DNA of 40,124 nucleotides, taken from the NCBI GenBank assembly GCA_009786125.1, contig WQTU01000129.1, forward strand, positions 1 through 40,124. The letters run 5' to 3'. Below, one piece after another: positions 9,331-18,467 of this stretch (positions within the stretch are counted from its first letter, which is position 1; each line of letters opens with the position of its first letter). The notes below the pieces were generated by a model. It searched no databases. It was not told where the DNA came from and worked only from the letters and a program-made list of their open reading frames with translations. This stretch comes from Spirochaetota bacterium (GTDB taxonomy: Bacteria; Spirochaetota; Spirochaetia; CADAEX01). Position numbers and translations under genes: made by a program.

Positions 9331-10314
9331 TCAGCGATTATCTTTTATGAATTTCTTAAACCTGTCGGGCACAGGCGCGTTAAACTTTTTGATCCCACAT
9401 CCGGGAATTTCTATTATCAGAACATGAGCATGAAGCATCATTGTTATATCCCCGTATTTTGCAATTTTGCGACTGTAAAGCGGGTCGCCAATAATTGGGC
9501 AGCCGCAGTGCAGCATGTGAACCCTAAGCTGATGCGTTCTCCCAGTCTCAGGCTCAAGCGATACGAGCGACGCATCCTGGAATTCCTTGAGAACGCGAAA
9601 AGAGGTTACAGCTTCTTTGCCTTTGCCTTTAACGATCGCAAACTTTTTTCGATTGGCTCTGTCTCTTGCAAGATTGGTTTCGATAATCCCAGCCCGCTGC
9701 TGCATCTTGCCCTTAACTACTGCAAGATATTTTTTTACAACTCTTTTTTTCCTAAACTGATTCGATAAAAACTCGTGCGCTGCGCTGTTCTTGGCTGTTA
9801 TAATTACTCCGGATGTATCCTTATCCAGCCTGTGTACGATTCCTGGCCGCCGGTCGTCATCGTCAGGATCAAAATCAGTATCTGCAAAATGATACAAAAA
9901 TGCGTTTACAAGAGTTCCGGTTGGATTACCTGCTGCGGGGTGCACGACCATGCCTTGGGGTTTATTTATTACAGCGATATTTTCATCTTCATAAATTATG
10001 GCGAGATCAATTTTTTCGGGCTTTATATCTATTTCCGGCGATGTATCATATTCAATCTCAATAGTATCGCCGATTCGCACTGTTTTTGATAATTTGGTTT
10101 CTTTTCCATTAAGATATACTTTGGCATCTCTTGCCTTAAGCTGGCTTCGCGTTAATACCTTTAGGTAATCGGAAATATATTTATCAATCCGTATTTCCGT
10201 ATTCGGCTCCGTATTCGAATTCAGTTCCGCCTCCATTTGCGGTTCCGCTTCCGGCTTGAGTTCCGTTTCCTGGCGGCTGAAATTGTCTATTGTGAACTGT
10301 TTGGTTATTCGCAC
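9331..10314 (-). CDS. rluD: RluA/RluD-family 23S rRNA pseudouridine synthase
   Basis: PGIVHRLDKDTSGVIITAKN, KPQGMVVHPAAGN, GRTHQLRVHMLHCGCPIIGDPLY, N-terminal S4 domain (IRIDKYISDYLKVLTRSQLKARDAKVYLNGK). The true start may lie downstream of 10314. Confidence 0.93.
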   Translation of the reverse strand: MRITKQFTIDNFSRQETELKPEAEPQMEAELNSNTEPNTEIRIDKYISDYLKVLTRSQLKARDAKVYLNGKETKLSKTVRIGDTIEIEYDTSPEIDIKPEKIDLAIIYEDENIAVINKPQGMVVHPAAGNPTGTLVNAFLYHFADTDFDPDDDDRRPGIVHRLDKDTSGVIITAKNSAAHEFLSNQFRKKRVVKKYLAVVKGKMQQRAGIIETNLARDRANRKKFAIVKGKGKEAVTSFRVLKEFQDASLVSLEPETGRTHQLRVHMLHCGCPIIGDPLYSRKIAKYGDITMMLHAHVLIIEIPGCGIKKFNAPVPDRFKKFIKDNR

Positions 10315-10702
10315 TTTGTCTTCTCCCTCTTGCCTTGGATCTGCCTATAATAAAATCAAGAAGCGCTACTCCGGCAGAAAGACATAACGCTGTAAGAAGA
10401 ACTCTTTCAATATTGCTGCTTGACCTTTGCACATCATGTGCTCCGCCGAACATTGGCGGAGCATATCTGGAGTCAAAACCACTTGAGACAAAATCATAGC
10501 CATCCATACCTATTCTTGCAAAAAGTATGGTAAAAGGATAACTGCCGGTAAGAATAATTGTTGCCCGCCTTATATCTCTTAGAAATTGCGGGAATTCATC
10601 TGCGCTGTATTCTTCGGGGATAAGGTCTCTGAAAATATCCCCGCCGGAGAAAGCCGGAAAAGCAACAAAAAAAAATAAAACAACAGCAGCTATTTTTTTC
10701 AT
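10184..10702 (-). CDS. Hypothetical exported/membrane protein
   Basis: 172 aa with signal peptide MKKIAAVVLFFFVAFPAFSGG; overlaps rluD by 131 bp in another frame. Confidence 0.6.
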   Translation of the reverse strand: MKKIAAVVLFFFVAFPAFSGGDIFRDLIPEEYSADEFPQFLRDIRRATIILTGSYPFTILFARIGMDGYDFVSSGFDSRYAPPMFGGAHDVQRSSSNIERVLLTALCLSAGVALLDFIIGRSKARGRRQSANNQTVHNRQFQPPGNGTQAGSGTANGGGTEFEYGAEYGNTD

Positions 10703-11464
10703 CTAACGGCTCCCGAACAGCCTTGTTCCAATTCTTATAATATTGGAACCCTCTTCGATTGCAATTTTAAAATCATAAGACATTCCCATAGAGAGAGTGT
10801 CAATTTTAAGGTCCGGATGTCTGTCGTCAATTTTCTTAAAAAAGTTTGCAAGCATTCTAAAAGATTCTCTTATTGCTTTTTCATCATCTGTAAAAGGCGC
10901 AATTGTCATAAGCCCTTTTATCTTAATATTGCCAAGATTTCTAATTTTATCCACAGTCTCGAAGAGCTCTTTTTCGCTTAGAAAACCGCTTTTAGTTAAC
11001 TCGTCCGATGTATTGTACTCAAGAAGCACAGAGACTTCTTTCTCCAAAACTTTGGCGTGTTTGGAAAGCTCTTCTGCGGTTTCGTATTTATCGATAGAAT
11101 CCACTGCAGATGTAATCGCAAGCGCTTTTTTAACTTTGTTTCTCTGCAAATGGCCAATATAGTGTATTTCCGCATCTTCATAAAAAGAGCTAAACTTATC
11201 GATCATTTCCTGAACGCGGTTCTCGCCAAAAAGCCTTAACCCTGCTCTGTACGCTGCTTCTGCGCACTCCAAAGGCTTTCCTTTTGTTACAGCCATTAGT
11301 TTTATTTCATCCGGATTTCGTCCTGATGATTTCGCAGCAGAAATTATTTCTTCAAGAACTTCGTTAATATTATCCTGAATGGTTTTAAAAAAAATATCGT
11401 TTTCCAAAAAGACGCTCCCTGTCGAAACCCTCTGCTGTGCCGTATGTTGCCAGGCTCCCCGCAT
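10703..11464 (-). CDS. yggS: YggS/PROSC-family PLP-binding homeostasis protein (start uncertain)
   Basis: IKLMAVTKGKPLECAEAAYRAGLRLFGENRVQEMIDK, IHYIGHLQRNKVKKAL, LSMGMSYDFKIAIEEGSNIIRIGTRLFG. Confidence 0.93.
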   Translation of the reverse strand: MRGAWQHTAQQRVSTGSVFLENDIFFKTIQDNINEVLEEIISAAKSSGRNPDEIKLMAVTKGKPLECAEAAYRAGLRLFGENRVQEMIDKFSSFYEDAEIHYIGHLQRNKVKKALAITSAVDSIDKYETAEELSKHAKVLEKEVSVLLEYNTSDELTKSGFLSEKELFETVDKIRNLGNIKIKGLMTIAPFTDDEKAIRESFRMLANFFKKIDDRHPDLKIDTLSMGMSYDFKIAIEEGSNIIRIGTRLFGSR

Positions 11465-11552
11465 ATCACCATGCCGTATCTCCCCGCATAAATTTATGGA
11501 ATCATAGTGAATCTTTGCTTAAAGCTGCAGGGTTAGGCACAGCCGTATCCGC

Positions 11553-12347
11553 CTATAATTTAACACCGACCCTTCCTGTATAGTCAATACGGCTTAGGAA
11601 AATCTTTGCTCCGGTCTTATCTGAAAAATATTCATCAACTGCTTTTTTTGCTCCTGTAAAGTGGCCGTAATCATCAATAATAAGCACACCGTTTTTGTTT
11701 AACAGAGGATATAAGACTTCGAGTTCTTTTTTTGTAGATTCATACCAGTCTGTATCGAGCCTTAAAAGAGAAATCAAAGCAGGGGTTTTGCTCTCCAAAG
11801 TCTTGCACACATCACCTTGAATAAATTCAATCATATTTTCCGGGTAACCTGTAGAGAGCATATTTTTCTTTACTTCTTCGAAACCTGCTGCCCACAAATA
11901 ATTTCCTTTGTCGTCCTTGCTTTTTTTCCATCGCTCTTTCATATTTTTGCCTGTCCAGGAGATGCAGTCGTTTTCATCCGGTTCTGTCATGCCGGAAAAG
12001 GTATCGTAGAGATTTATTTTTTTATTCTGTTTCCCAAGCTTTAAAAGGGCATATGCCATAATCATGCAGGCGCCGCCTTTCCAAACCCCGCACTCTGCAA
12101 AATCTCCGGGGATATTGTTTTTAACTACATATTCTACAGATTTATAAATATTGTATGCTCTTTCAACAGAGATCATTGTATATTGTTTTGCTTTTTCCCA
12201 TATTTCCAGAAACTCCGGTTCCATATCGCTTTTATACTGCGATGGATGGATAATGCCGTATCCTTTTTTTTCGAGAAATGAAACTGCTTTATTTACCAGA
12301 TATTTCAATTTATTATTCCCTTTTATTTTTTTGGATTCCTCAAGCAA
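11553..12347 (-). CDS. TylF/MycF-family macrocin O-methyltransferase-like protein
   Basis: IPGDFAECGVWKGGACMIMAYAL, LYDTFSGMTEPDENDC, ISLLRLDTDWYESTKKELEVLYPLLNKNGVLIIDDYGHFTGAKKAVDEYF. Confidence 0.9.
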   Translation of the reverse strand: MLEESKKIKGNNKLKYLVNKAVSFLEKKGYGIIHPSQYKSDMEPEFLEIWEKAKQYTMISVERAYNIYKSVEYVVKNNIPGDFAECGVWKGGACMIMAYALLKLGKQNKKINLYDTFSGMTEPDENDCISWTGKNMKERWKKSKDDKGNYLWAAGFEEVKKNMLSTGYPENMIEFIQGDVCKTLESKTPALISLLRLDTDWYESTKKELEVLYPLLNKNGVLIIDDYGHFTGAKKAVDEYFSDKTGAKIFLSRIDYTGRVGVKL

Positions 12348-12393
12348 GCCGGCATTTTTCGCCTGGCGAACATTGCAGCGCGAAAGTTCCCAG

Positions 12394-14481
12394 CTACTTT
12401 TTAAGCAATTCCAAAAATTCCTGCTCTGTTACAATTTTTATATTTGCTTTTAAAGCTTTTTCGTATTTTGAACCTGGTTCCTGCCCGCACAGGAGATGAG
12501 TTGTCTTGCCGCTTACCTGCCCCACTACATCCCCGCCTCTTTTTCTTATTTCTTCTTCTGCAATTGTTCTTGGCTTAAACATATCGAAACTTCCGGTAAC
12601 ACACCACGATTGCCCCTGAAATAATGCGCTTACCTTAGCGCTGCCTGCATTCTCATTTTTCATCGAAAGCCCTGCTTCGGAAAGCTTTTTGATTGTTTCC
12701 CTGATTGCTGCATCATTAAAATATTTAAAAAAGGATTCTGCGGTTTTATCTCCTATTCCGTTTATTTCAAGAAGTTTTTCTGCATCTCCTTTTTCTGCAA
12801 TTTCATATATTGCGTCTATGGAGTTAATTCCTGCTTCAATTAAAAGCTGACAAACTTTTGGACCAACATCGGGAATACCCAAAGAGGATAAAACAGTTCT
12901 AAAAGGCTTTTTTTTGCTTTTCTCAAGCCCTTTTTTTATAAGCTCTATTTTTTTCTGCGCATACCCTTCGTACTTTTCGAGAACCGAAAAATCTTTGGTG
13001 TAAAGTTCAAAAATATTTGTTATAATCTTTTCTCTTACAAGAAGCTCCACTGTTTCATATCCAAGATTTTCTATATTCATCTGGTCTTTCGAAGCAAAAA
13101 AAAGTATCTGCCCCTTTACTCGTTCCGGGCAAAAATCGTTTGTGCAAAAAAGATGCGCGCCGTCCGGTTTGAGCTCGCCTTCGCAAAAAGGGCAATTTTT
13201 AGGCATCTCCCATATAGGACTTGCCGGATCGCCTTTCTTAACAACATTTTCTACTGCCGGTATTACATCTCCTCTCTTGGTTACAGTAACGACGTCTCCG
13301 ACAGAGAGGGAAAGAAAATTTATATAATCCTGATTATGAAGCGTAACATTTGAGACAACAGAGCCTGATATCTCTACTGGTTTGATTCTTGCAACAGGGG
13401 TAGCTCTTCCTGTTCTTCCAATCTGAATATCAATTGCATTAACTACAGACTCAACTTCAGATGATTCAAATTTATAAGCAATAGCCCATTTTGGATGATG
13501 CCCTGTATACCCATACTTTTCCCTGTCTTCGATATTGTCGATTTTAATTACAAGCCCGTCAATTTCATAGTCAAGAGTTTCTTTCGTTTTTTCTTCCTGC
13601 GTAATGTAAGAAGCAATTTCAGCCATTTCTGATACTTTAATAAAATCATCAACAGCAGGCAGCGAAGCGTTACCAGACTCTGCAAAAGCCATCATGTTTC
13701 TGTTTAAGCGGAATCCAAGATCATGAAGTTTTTTTAATACCTCTCGATGAGTAGAAATCTTAATATCTTCGAAAAAGCCTTCATATACAAATATATCGAG
13801 GGGGATTTTGCTCACTTCCGAGCTTTTTATTCTTCTTATTGTTCCTGCGGCAAGGTTTCTGGGATTCGCAAATTTATTATCAAAAGCTTGATTTATTTTT
13901 GCGAACATTTTAAGCGGAAGATATATCTCTCCCCTTACAGCAACAGTAACTTTTTCCGGAAGCTTTAATGGCACTGCGCCTATTGTTTTAACATTTGCTG
14001 TAACATCATTTCCTGTTTCGCCGGTACCTCTTGTTACAGCTCTTTCGAGAATGCCGTCCTTGTAGTAAAGCACTATCGAAACCCCGTCTATTTTTTCTTC
14101 TGCAATTAATACAGGGCTCACGGATGCAGAGGAGTGCTTTTTCAGCTTCTCGATCCATTTTAAAAGTTCCGGAATACTGTAAGCTTTATCGAGGCTTAAA
14201 ACCGGAATCGTATGCTCAACTTCGGGCAACTCGGACGAAAGGTCTGAGCCAACTCTTTTTACAGGCGAGTTTTCGCTTGCATATTGCGGATATTTTTCTT
14301 CAAGAAACCGCAGGCGGTCAAACAGCAAGTCAAATTCTTTGTCCGATACTGATGGTTTATTAAGCACATAATATTCATGCTGATATTTAAGCAGGAGATC
14401 CGTAAGAGTTTTTAGTTCATTTATCTCTTTTTCTTCATTATTTGCACATGAAGAAAAAAGGTCTAATTGTTTATTACTCAC
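12394..14481 (-). CDS. ligA: NAD-dependent DNA ligase
   Basis: IAEEKIDGVSIVLYYKDGILERAVTRGTGETGNDVTANVKTI, zinc-finger Cys residues, HhH and BRCT C-terminus. Confidence 0.97.
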   Translation of the reverse strand: MSNKQLDLFSSCANNEEKEINELKTLTDLLLKYQHEYYVLNKPSVSDKEFDLLFDRLRFLEEKYPQYASENSPVKRVGSDLSSELPEVEHTIPVLSLDKAYSIPELLKWIEKLKKHSSASVSPVLIAEEKIDGVSIVLYYKDGILERAVTRGTGETGNDVTANVKTIGAVPLKLPEKVTVAVRGEIYLPLKMFAKINQAFDNKFANPRNLAAGTIRRIKSSEVSKIPLDIFVYEGFFEDIKISTHREVLKKLHDLGFRLNRNMMAFAESGNASLPAVDDFIKVSEMAEIASYITQEEKTKETLDYEIDGLVIKIDNIEDREKYGYTGHHPKWAIAYKFESSEVESVVNAIDIQIGRTGRATPVARIKPVEISGSVVSNVTLHNQDYINFLSLSVGDVVTVTKRGDVIPAVENVVKKGDPASPIWEMPKNCPFCEGELKPDGAHLFCTNDFCPERVKGQILFFASKDQMNIENLGYETVELLVREKIITNIFELYTKDFSVLEKYEGYAQKKIELIKKGLEKSKKKPFRTVLSSLGIPDVGPKVCQLLIEAGINSIDAIYEIAEKGDAEKLLEINGIGDKTAESFFKYFNDAAIRETIKKLSEAGLSMKNENAGSAKVSALFQGQSWCVTGSFDMFKPRTIAEEEIRKRGGDVVGQVSGKTTHLLCGQEPGSKYEKALKANIKIVTEQEFLELLKK

Positions 14482-15724
14482 TTCTTCTTATAAAAGCGTC
14501 TCTATATCCACTATTTCTTGCCTTTAAGAGAGCAGCGCCTCTTTCGTCGGTTTTAAGAGGACCTGCCAATACTCTATATAAAGACTGCCTCGCATCATAA
14601 TGAATAATTATAGGAAAATCAATATTTGCAGAGTTCTTTGCATTCTCTGCGCTTGAAAAATCTCTAAACGCTATAAGCTGGATATAATAACTGCCTATTT
14701 GAATATTGGAATTTCTTGCCATATTGCCTGGCGAAGGTTCCCATCCGGAATGGGTTCTTCCATGAGTTGCAGCAGCTTTGTCAGCAGGCACTAATCTGGA
14801 TGCAGATATAGCTGCAGTTTCCGCTTCGCTCTCGTCAACTACAGGGGGTCTTAAGCATGTTGCTCTAAGAATAAATCTTCTTTCCCACTCTCCTTCGGCA
14901 TTTTCGTAAAGATAAGCCAACAGATCGGCGTTTTCAGACACAGACATATCTTCGTAATCTGACGCTGCGGCATGGAAATCAGTCAACGCTACAGCAGAAA
15001 CTCCGGCAAACATATTTTCTTCTGCAGCTTCTGCTACGAAGGCTTCGGTTGAGGCTTCAGCCATGGCTCCGGCTCTAGCTGCCGCTGTTTCTGCCATGAA
15101 GGCTTCTTCGGTTGAGGTTTCAGTCATGGCTTCGGCTCTAGCTGCCGCTGTTTCTGCCATGAAGGCTTCTTCGGTTGAGGTTTCAGTCATGGCTTCGGCT
15201 CTAGCTGCCGCTGTTTCGCCAGACGCATTAGCTTCTAATACTTCTGCAATAATATTGTTGCCGAATTCATCAGTATAAATTATTAGTGTTCTTCGCGGCG
15301 AGTCATTTGCTGCTGATCTATCTTCGGCAGTGGTTTCGTTGGACAGAATATTTTCAACTCTTGCAACATTATCCAAAGCTGTCGGCAAAATTCTGGCGAC
15401 ATCGGGCAACTTCGCCCTTACAGGCAGAATTTCATCCTGCCTCATACCAAGCGCATCTGCTGCATCCTGGGAGAGAAGAAGAAACAAATTATTATTGCTA
15501 AGAGAGCTAACGATAATTACTTCGACACTGTTTCCGGTTCTGACATTCTCCACAGAGACAATAGTATTTATTGGAAAAGAACCCGAAGCTCCAAAAAAAC
15601 CTCTGGGCGGAAATTCCCCATGCCTGCTCATTGCAGCAGTTCCTTCCCAAACAGTATCTGCCGCTGCAAAGCCGCTGCATAAAAGAATAAAAAATGCTAT
15701 GAAAAATATTTTTTTACAATTCAT
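14474..15724 (-). CDS. Exported SPOR-domain protein with RlpA-like N-terminal region
   Basis: Signal peptide; N-terminal GTAAMSRHGEFPPRGFFGASGSFPINTIVSVENVRTGNSVEVIIV; C-terminal YYIQLIAFRDFSSAENAKNSANIDFPIIIHYDARQSLYRVLAGPLKTDERGAALLKA (SPOR-like). Confidence 0.75.
   Translation of the reverse strand: MNCKKIFFIAFFILLCSGFAAADTVWEGTAAMSRHGEFPPRGFFGASGSFPINTIVSVENVRTGNSVEVIIVSSLSNNNLFLLLSQDAADALGMRQDEILPVRAKLPDVARILPTALDNVARVENILSNETTAEDRSAANDSPRRTLIIYTDEFGNNIIAEVLEANASGETAAARAEAMTETSTEEAFMAETAAARAEAMTETSTEEAFMAETAAARAGAMAEASTEAFVAEAAEENMFAGVSAVALTDFHAAASDYEDMSVSENADLLAYLYENAEGEWERRFILRATCLRPPVVDESEAETAAISASRLVPADKAAATHGRTHSGWEPSPGNMARNSNIQIGSYYIQLIAFRDFSSAENAKNSANIDFPIIIHYDARQSLYRVLAGPLKTDERGAALLKARNSGYRDAFIRRSE
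15084..15209 (-). repeat. Two identical tandem 63-bp units in coding sequence (a third diverged unit adjacent)
   Basis: gctgtttctgccatgaaggcttcttcggttgaggtttcagtcatggcttcggctctagctgcc at 15084-15146 and 15147-15209; encodes the ETAAARAEAMTETSTEEAFMA repeat. Confidence 0.93.
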
Positions 15725-15785
15725 AAAAACTCCGGTTTACTTGCCGACTTACGTTAACTTAGCCCGGCACAAGACCGGACAATAA

Positions 15786-15958
15786 AAGGGTACGCTCCGC
15801 AACCCTTTGTTTCCTCATTCGCCCCTTCGGGTTCAGCTTCGATACGACTCTCACTTCATTCGGAAATAACTGGTACGCTCCGCGACCCTTTGTTTCCTCA
15901 TTCGCTCGGTCATGTGCAAGCTCTGCTTGCCCGCGACTCTCGCTTCATTCGGAAATAA
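15786..15958 (-). repeat. Dispersed structured repeat family (two short tandem copies)
   Basis: Reverse complement reads ttatttccgaatgaagcgagagtcgcgggcaagcagagcttgcacatgaccgagcgaatgaggaaacaaagggtcgcggagcgtacc, then a second ttatttccgaatgaagtgagagtcg... unit. Confidence 0.88.
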
Positions 15959-15962
15959 GCTC

Positions 15963-16445
15963 TTACAAAATCGACTCAATTCGCTTGCCAACACTCTGGC
16001 CTGCCAAGAATAATCTTTCTGCAATACCTTGCGAAGTTCTTTGCAAAGCATTGCTAAAAACATAGTTATTTGAATAAATAATATCACTGGTATTAAGATT
16101 ATATACCTTGTATTCCCCGGATATTATCATCGTATTATCAGCAGTTTTTAAGTTAAAAGTAACAGAAACAAGAATTTCCGCGCCGCCCGATCTTGCAAGC
16201 CGGTTAAGAGCCCTGAAATCACTTATCTGATTTCTACCCGAGTTATTGGAAAAAACAATATGACCGCTGTCAAAAAGAATATCCATAACACCATCTTCGA
16301 GTCTGTTTACCCATACAAAAACGTCTTCTTCACATACCATACTTAGAGCGATATCACCCCTTTCTATATAGACAAATACAGTTGCTGCAGGCGCCAAAAA
16401 CACGATAACAGCAAAAAACATGCAAAATAAAATTATTCTTTTCAT
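15963..16445 (-). CDS. Hypothetical exported protein
   Basis: 160 aa, signal peptide MKRIILFCMFFAVIVFLAPAATVF; ends 5 nt before the structured repeat. Confidence 0.65.
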   Translation of the reverse strand: MKRIILFCMFFAVIVFLAPAATVFVYIERGDIALSMVCEEDVFVWVNRLEDGVMDILFDSGHIVFSNNSGRNQISDFRALNRLARSGGAEILVSVTFNLKTADNTMIISGEYKVYNLNTSDIIYSNNYVFSNALQRTSQGIAERLFLAGQSVGKRIESIL

Positions 16446-16527
16446 TTTTTTATTCCTTTTGTTTATTATCGGCTTAATTCAGGATTTTTTAAAAAAAGAT
16501 GCCATGAGTTGTAAAAATATTGTAATT

Positions 16528-17493
16528 TTACTGATTTTGCTCGGATCGAGCTACCCGAAAACCAAGACTTACGTTCCTGAGCCACGGATCAATGCTTACC
16601 CGAACAGCAGAGCGAAGGTTTTCTGCGCTGCTATACCACGATCCTCCGCGCAAAACCCGATGATCGCCTTCAGCCGCGCCAACAGGATCTGTCTTGGGCG
16701 CAGCAGTATAAGCGCCGTGCCTGTCCCAAACCCACTCCCACACATTACCGTGCATATCGTATAAACCCCATGCATTGGCTGGTTTTAACCCCACCTCGTT
16801 GGTTCTGCCGCCGCTGTTCGCAGACCACCATGCATCATCGATGCTTATTGTATCTCCAGTGTAATATGCAGTCGTTGTCCCTGTGCGAGAGGCAAATTCC
16901 CATTCTGCTTCTGTAGGCAAACGGTAACCATTCGCATTCAGGTTTTTTATTACATTATTCCAGGTTTCGTCACTCCAGGAGGGCGCAGGTCCCCAATCAT
17001 CGGGATTCGTACTCCCGTTTATGCTATAAACAGGCGTAAGACCTTTCAAAATGCTCAACCTGTTAGAGAATACAATCGCATCGTACCAGTTTACACTTTC
17101 CACAGGCCGCCTTCCGTGCGCTTCTCCGGGCGCAGGCATATAGCCACTAGCCGGAGTAAACCAACTGGGATTCGTCCCCATTACTGCCAGATATTGCTCC
17201 TGGGTTACAGGATACTTAGCCATGTAAAAAGCACTTATGGTTACAGAATGCGGAGGCTGCGCTCCATAAATTGTAGTATCGGCGCTTCCCATTATAAAAC
17301 TGCCGCTGTTTATCCTGATCATTTCAATTGGCAGCGCATTGGTTGTATCCAGAATATATTCTGATAAATCGGGAAAAACTGGCCTTTGCGGTCTTCCCTG
17401 CCTTCCTCTTAGCTCTAACACAGATAGCGTAATTACCAAAACTACAACCCAGCCTATAACCATAAGTATTAATTCACGTCTGCTTATTTTCAT
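16528..17493 (-). CDS. Membrane-anchored FGE-sulfatase/SUMF1-domain protein
   Basis: N-terminal TM; IRINSGSFIMGSADTT, YPVTQEQYLAVMGTNPS, RPVESVNWYDAIVFSNRLS, GYRLPTEAEWEFASRTG, GLYDMHGNVWEWVWDRHG, RVLRGGSWYSSAENLRSAVR...LGFRVARS. Confidence 0.93.
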   Translation of the reverse strand: MKISRRELILMVIGWVVVLVITLSVLELRGRQGRPQRPVFPDLSEYILDTTNALPIEMIRINSGSFIMGSADTTIYGAQPPHSVTISAFYMAKYPVTQEQYLAVMGTNPSWFTPASGYMPAPGEAHGRRPVESVNWYDAIVFSNRLSILKGLTPVYSINGSTNPDDWGPAPSWSDETWNNVIKNLNANGYRLPTEAEWEFASRTGTTTAYYTGDTISIDDAWWSANSGGRTNEVGLKPANAWGLYDMHGNVWEWVWDRHGAYTAAPKTDPVGAAEGDHRVLRGGSWYSSAENLRSAVRVSIDPWLRNVSLGFRVARSEQNQ

Positions 17494-17520
17494 ATTTTCC
17501 CCTATTTTATAAAGGTATTA

Positions 17521-17558
17521 CGTGCAAGCACGTCGCGACACTCGCTTCATTCGGAAAT
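17521..17558 (-). repeat. Dispersed structured repeat family, short copy
   Basis: Reverse complement ttatttccgaatgaagcgagtgtcgcgacgtgcttgcacg. Confidence 0.8.
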
Positions 17559-17963
17559 AACCGGAACACCGTACTTTTTTGCAGCACCCAGAAGCTCTGC
17601 ATCCACAGTGCAAAGAACTGCTTTTTTGCGCTTTGCCAGCTCCAAATAAGCTGCGTCATAAGAACTTATGCCAAAATCATTACATAAGCGAAAAAGCTTT
17701 GCCGAATACCCTGTCCCTGTTTCATTATCGCAAGTTAAACGAATTGCAGATAAATACGGGAACAACTGGTTTACCTCATCGAAAGTATAACGCTTACGCC
17801 GAATCAAGTTATTAAAAATGTTTGATATTTCATACCAGATTAAATTTGGGGCGTGTTTTTCATCTTCATTTTCAATTTTACTATACATTTTAGATACCAG
17901 AGGATTTTTTTCATCCGGTATTATGAGTGCGCCCACAAAAGATGCGTCAAAAACGTAGATCAA
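17547..17963 (-). CDS. vapC: PIN-domain (VapC-like) toxin
   Basis: MIYVFDASFVGALIIPDE...DFGISSYDAAYLELAKRKKAVLCTVDAELLGAAKKYGVPVISE. Confidence 0.88.
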   Translation of the reverse strand: MIYVFDASFVGALIIPDEKNPLVSKMYSKIENEDEKHAPNLIWYEISNIFNNLIRRKRYTFDEVNQLFPYLSAIRLTCDNETGTGYSAKLFRLCNDFGISSYDAAYLELAKRKKAVLCTVDAELLGAAKKYGVPVISE

Positions 17964-18205
17964 TACTTTCGCCCATCCTCTATTGCTTCGCGGATATTAA
18001 ATGATCCAGGCTTACCGCGGTAAAGTTTTTTAAATTTTTCAAGCTCTGCTATCGCTTCTTTAAAAGTCATCTTTGGTTCTTCCTGAAAAGGGATTATCTT
18101 TGCCACAGGCTTACCCCGTTTGGTAATAATATAATCTACGCCCTGCTGCACATCTTCCAGAATTTGGGAAAATCGGGTCTTGGCTTCAAAAGCTCCTACT
18201 TGCAT
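17960..18205 (-). CDS. Phd/YefM-family antitoxin
   Basis: MQVGAFEAKTRFSQILEDVQQGVDYIITKRGKPVAKIIPF; 4-bp overlap with the PIN toxin. Confidence 0.9.
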   Translation of the reverse strand: MQVGAFEAKTRFSQILEDVQQGVDYIITKRGKPVAKIIPFQEEPKMTFKEAIAELEKFKKLYRGKPGSFNIREAIEDGRKY

Positions 18206-18334
18206 ATAATCTTCCTCCTATAAAACCAGTTTAATAGACTAGTTTGTTAAAGTCAAGCAGATTATATCATTCTTGATTAAAAGTAAATGCAGAAGTCCTG
18301 GATATTCAACCAGTATTCGGAATTTGAAAGAAAG

Positions 18335-18408
18335 GGAATCGCTGATTAAGAACCTACCATTTTAAAAAATTAATAGTAGGTTCTTATTTGACTCTAATCA
18401 GTGCTTCC
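18335..18408. repeat. MITE-like palindromic element, copy 1
   Basis: ggaatcgctgatta-agaacctaccattttaaaaaattaatagtaggttcttatttgactc-taatcagtgcttcc. Confidence 0.85.
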
Positions 18409-18467
18409 TTAGATATACCTGCATTTCTGGTTTATGCAGGTATGCGGCTATGAATTTTGCACAAGCT

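Noticed and set aside
15021-15230. Tandem 63-bp repeats considered as a CRISPR array
   Set aside because: Units abut without spacers and are in frame in a coding gene.
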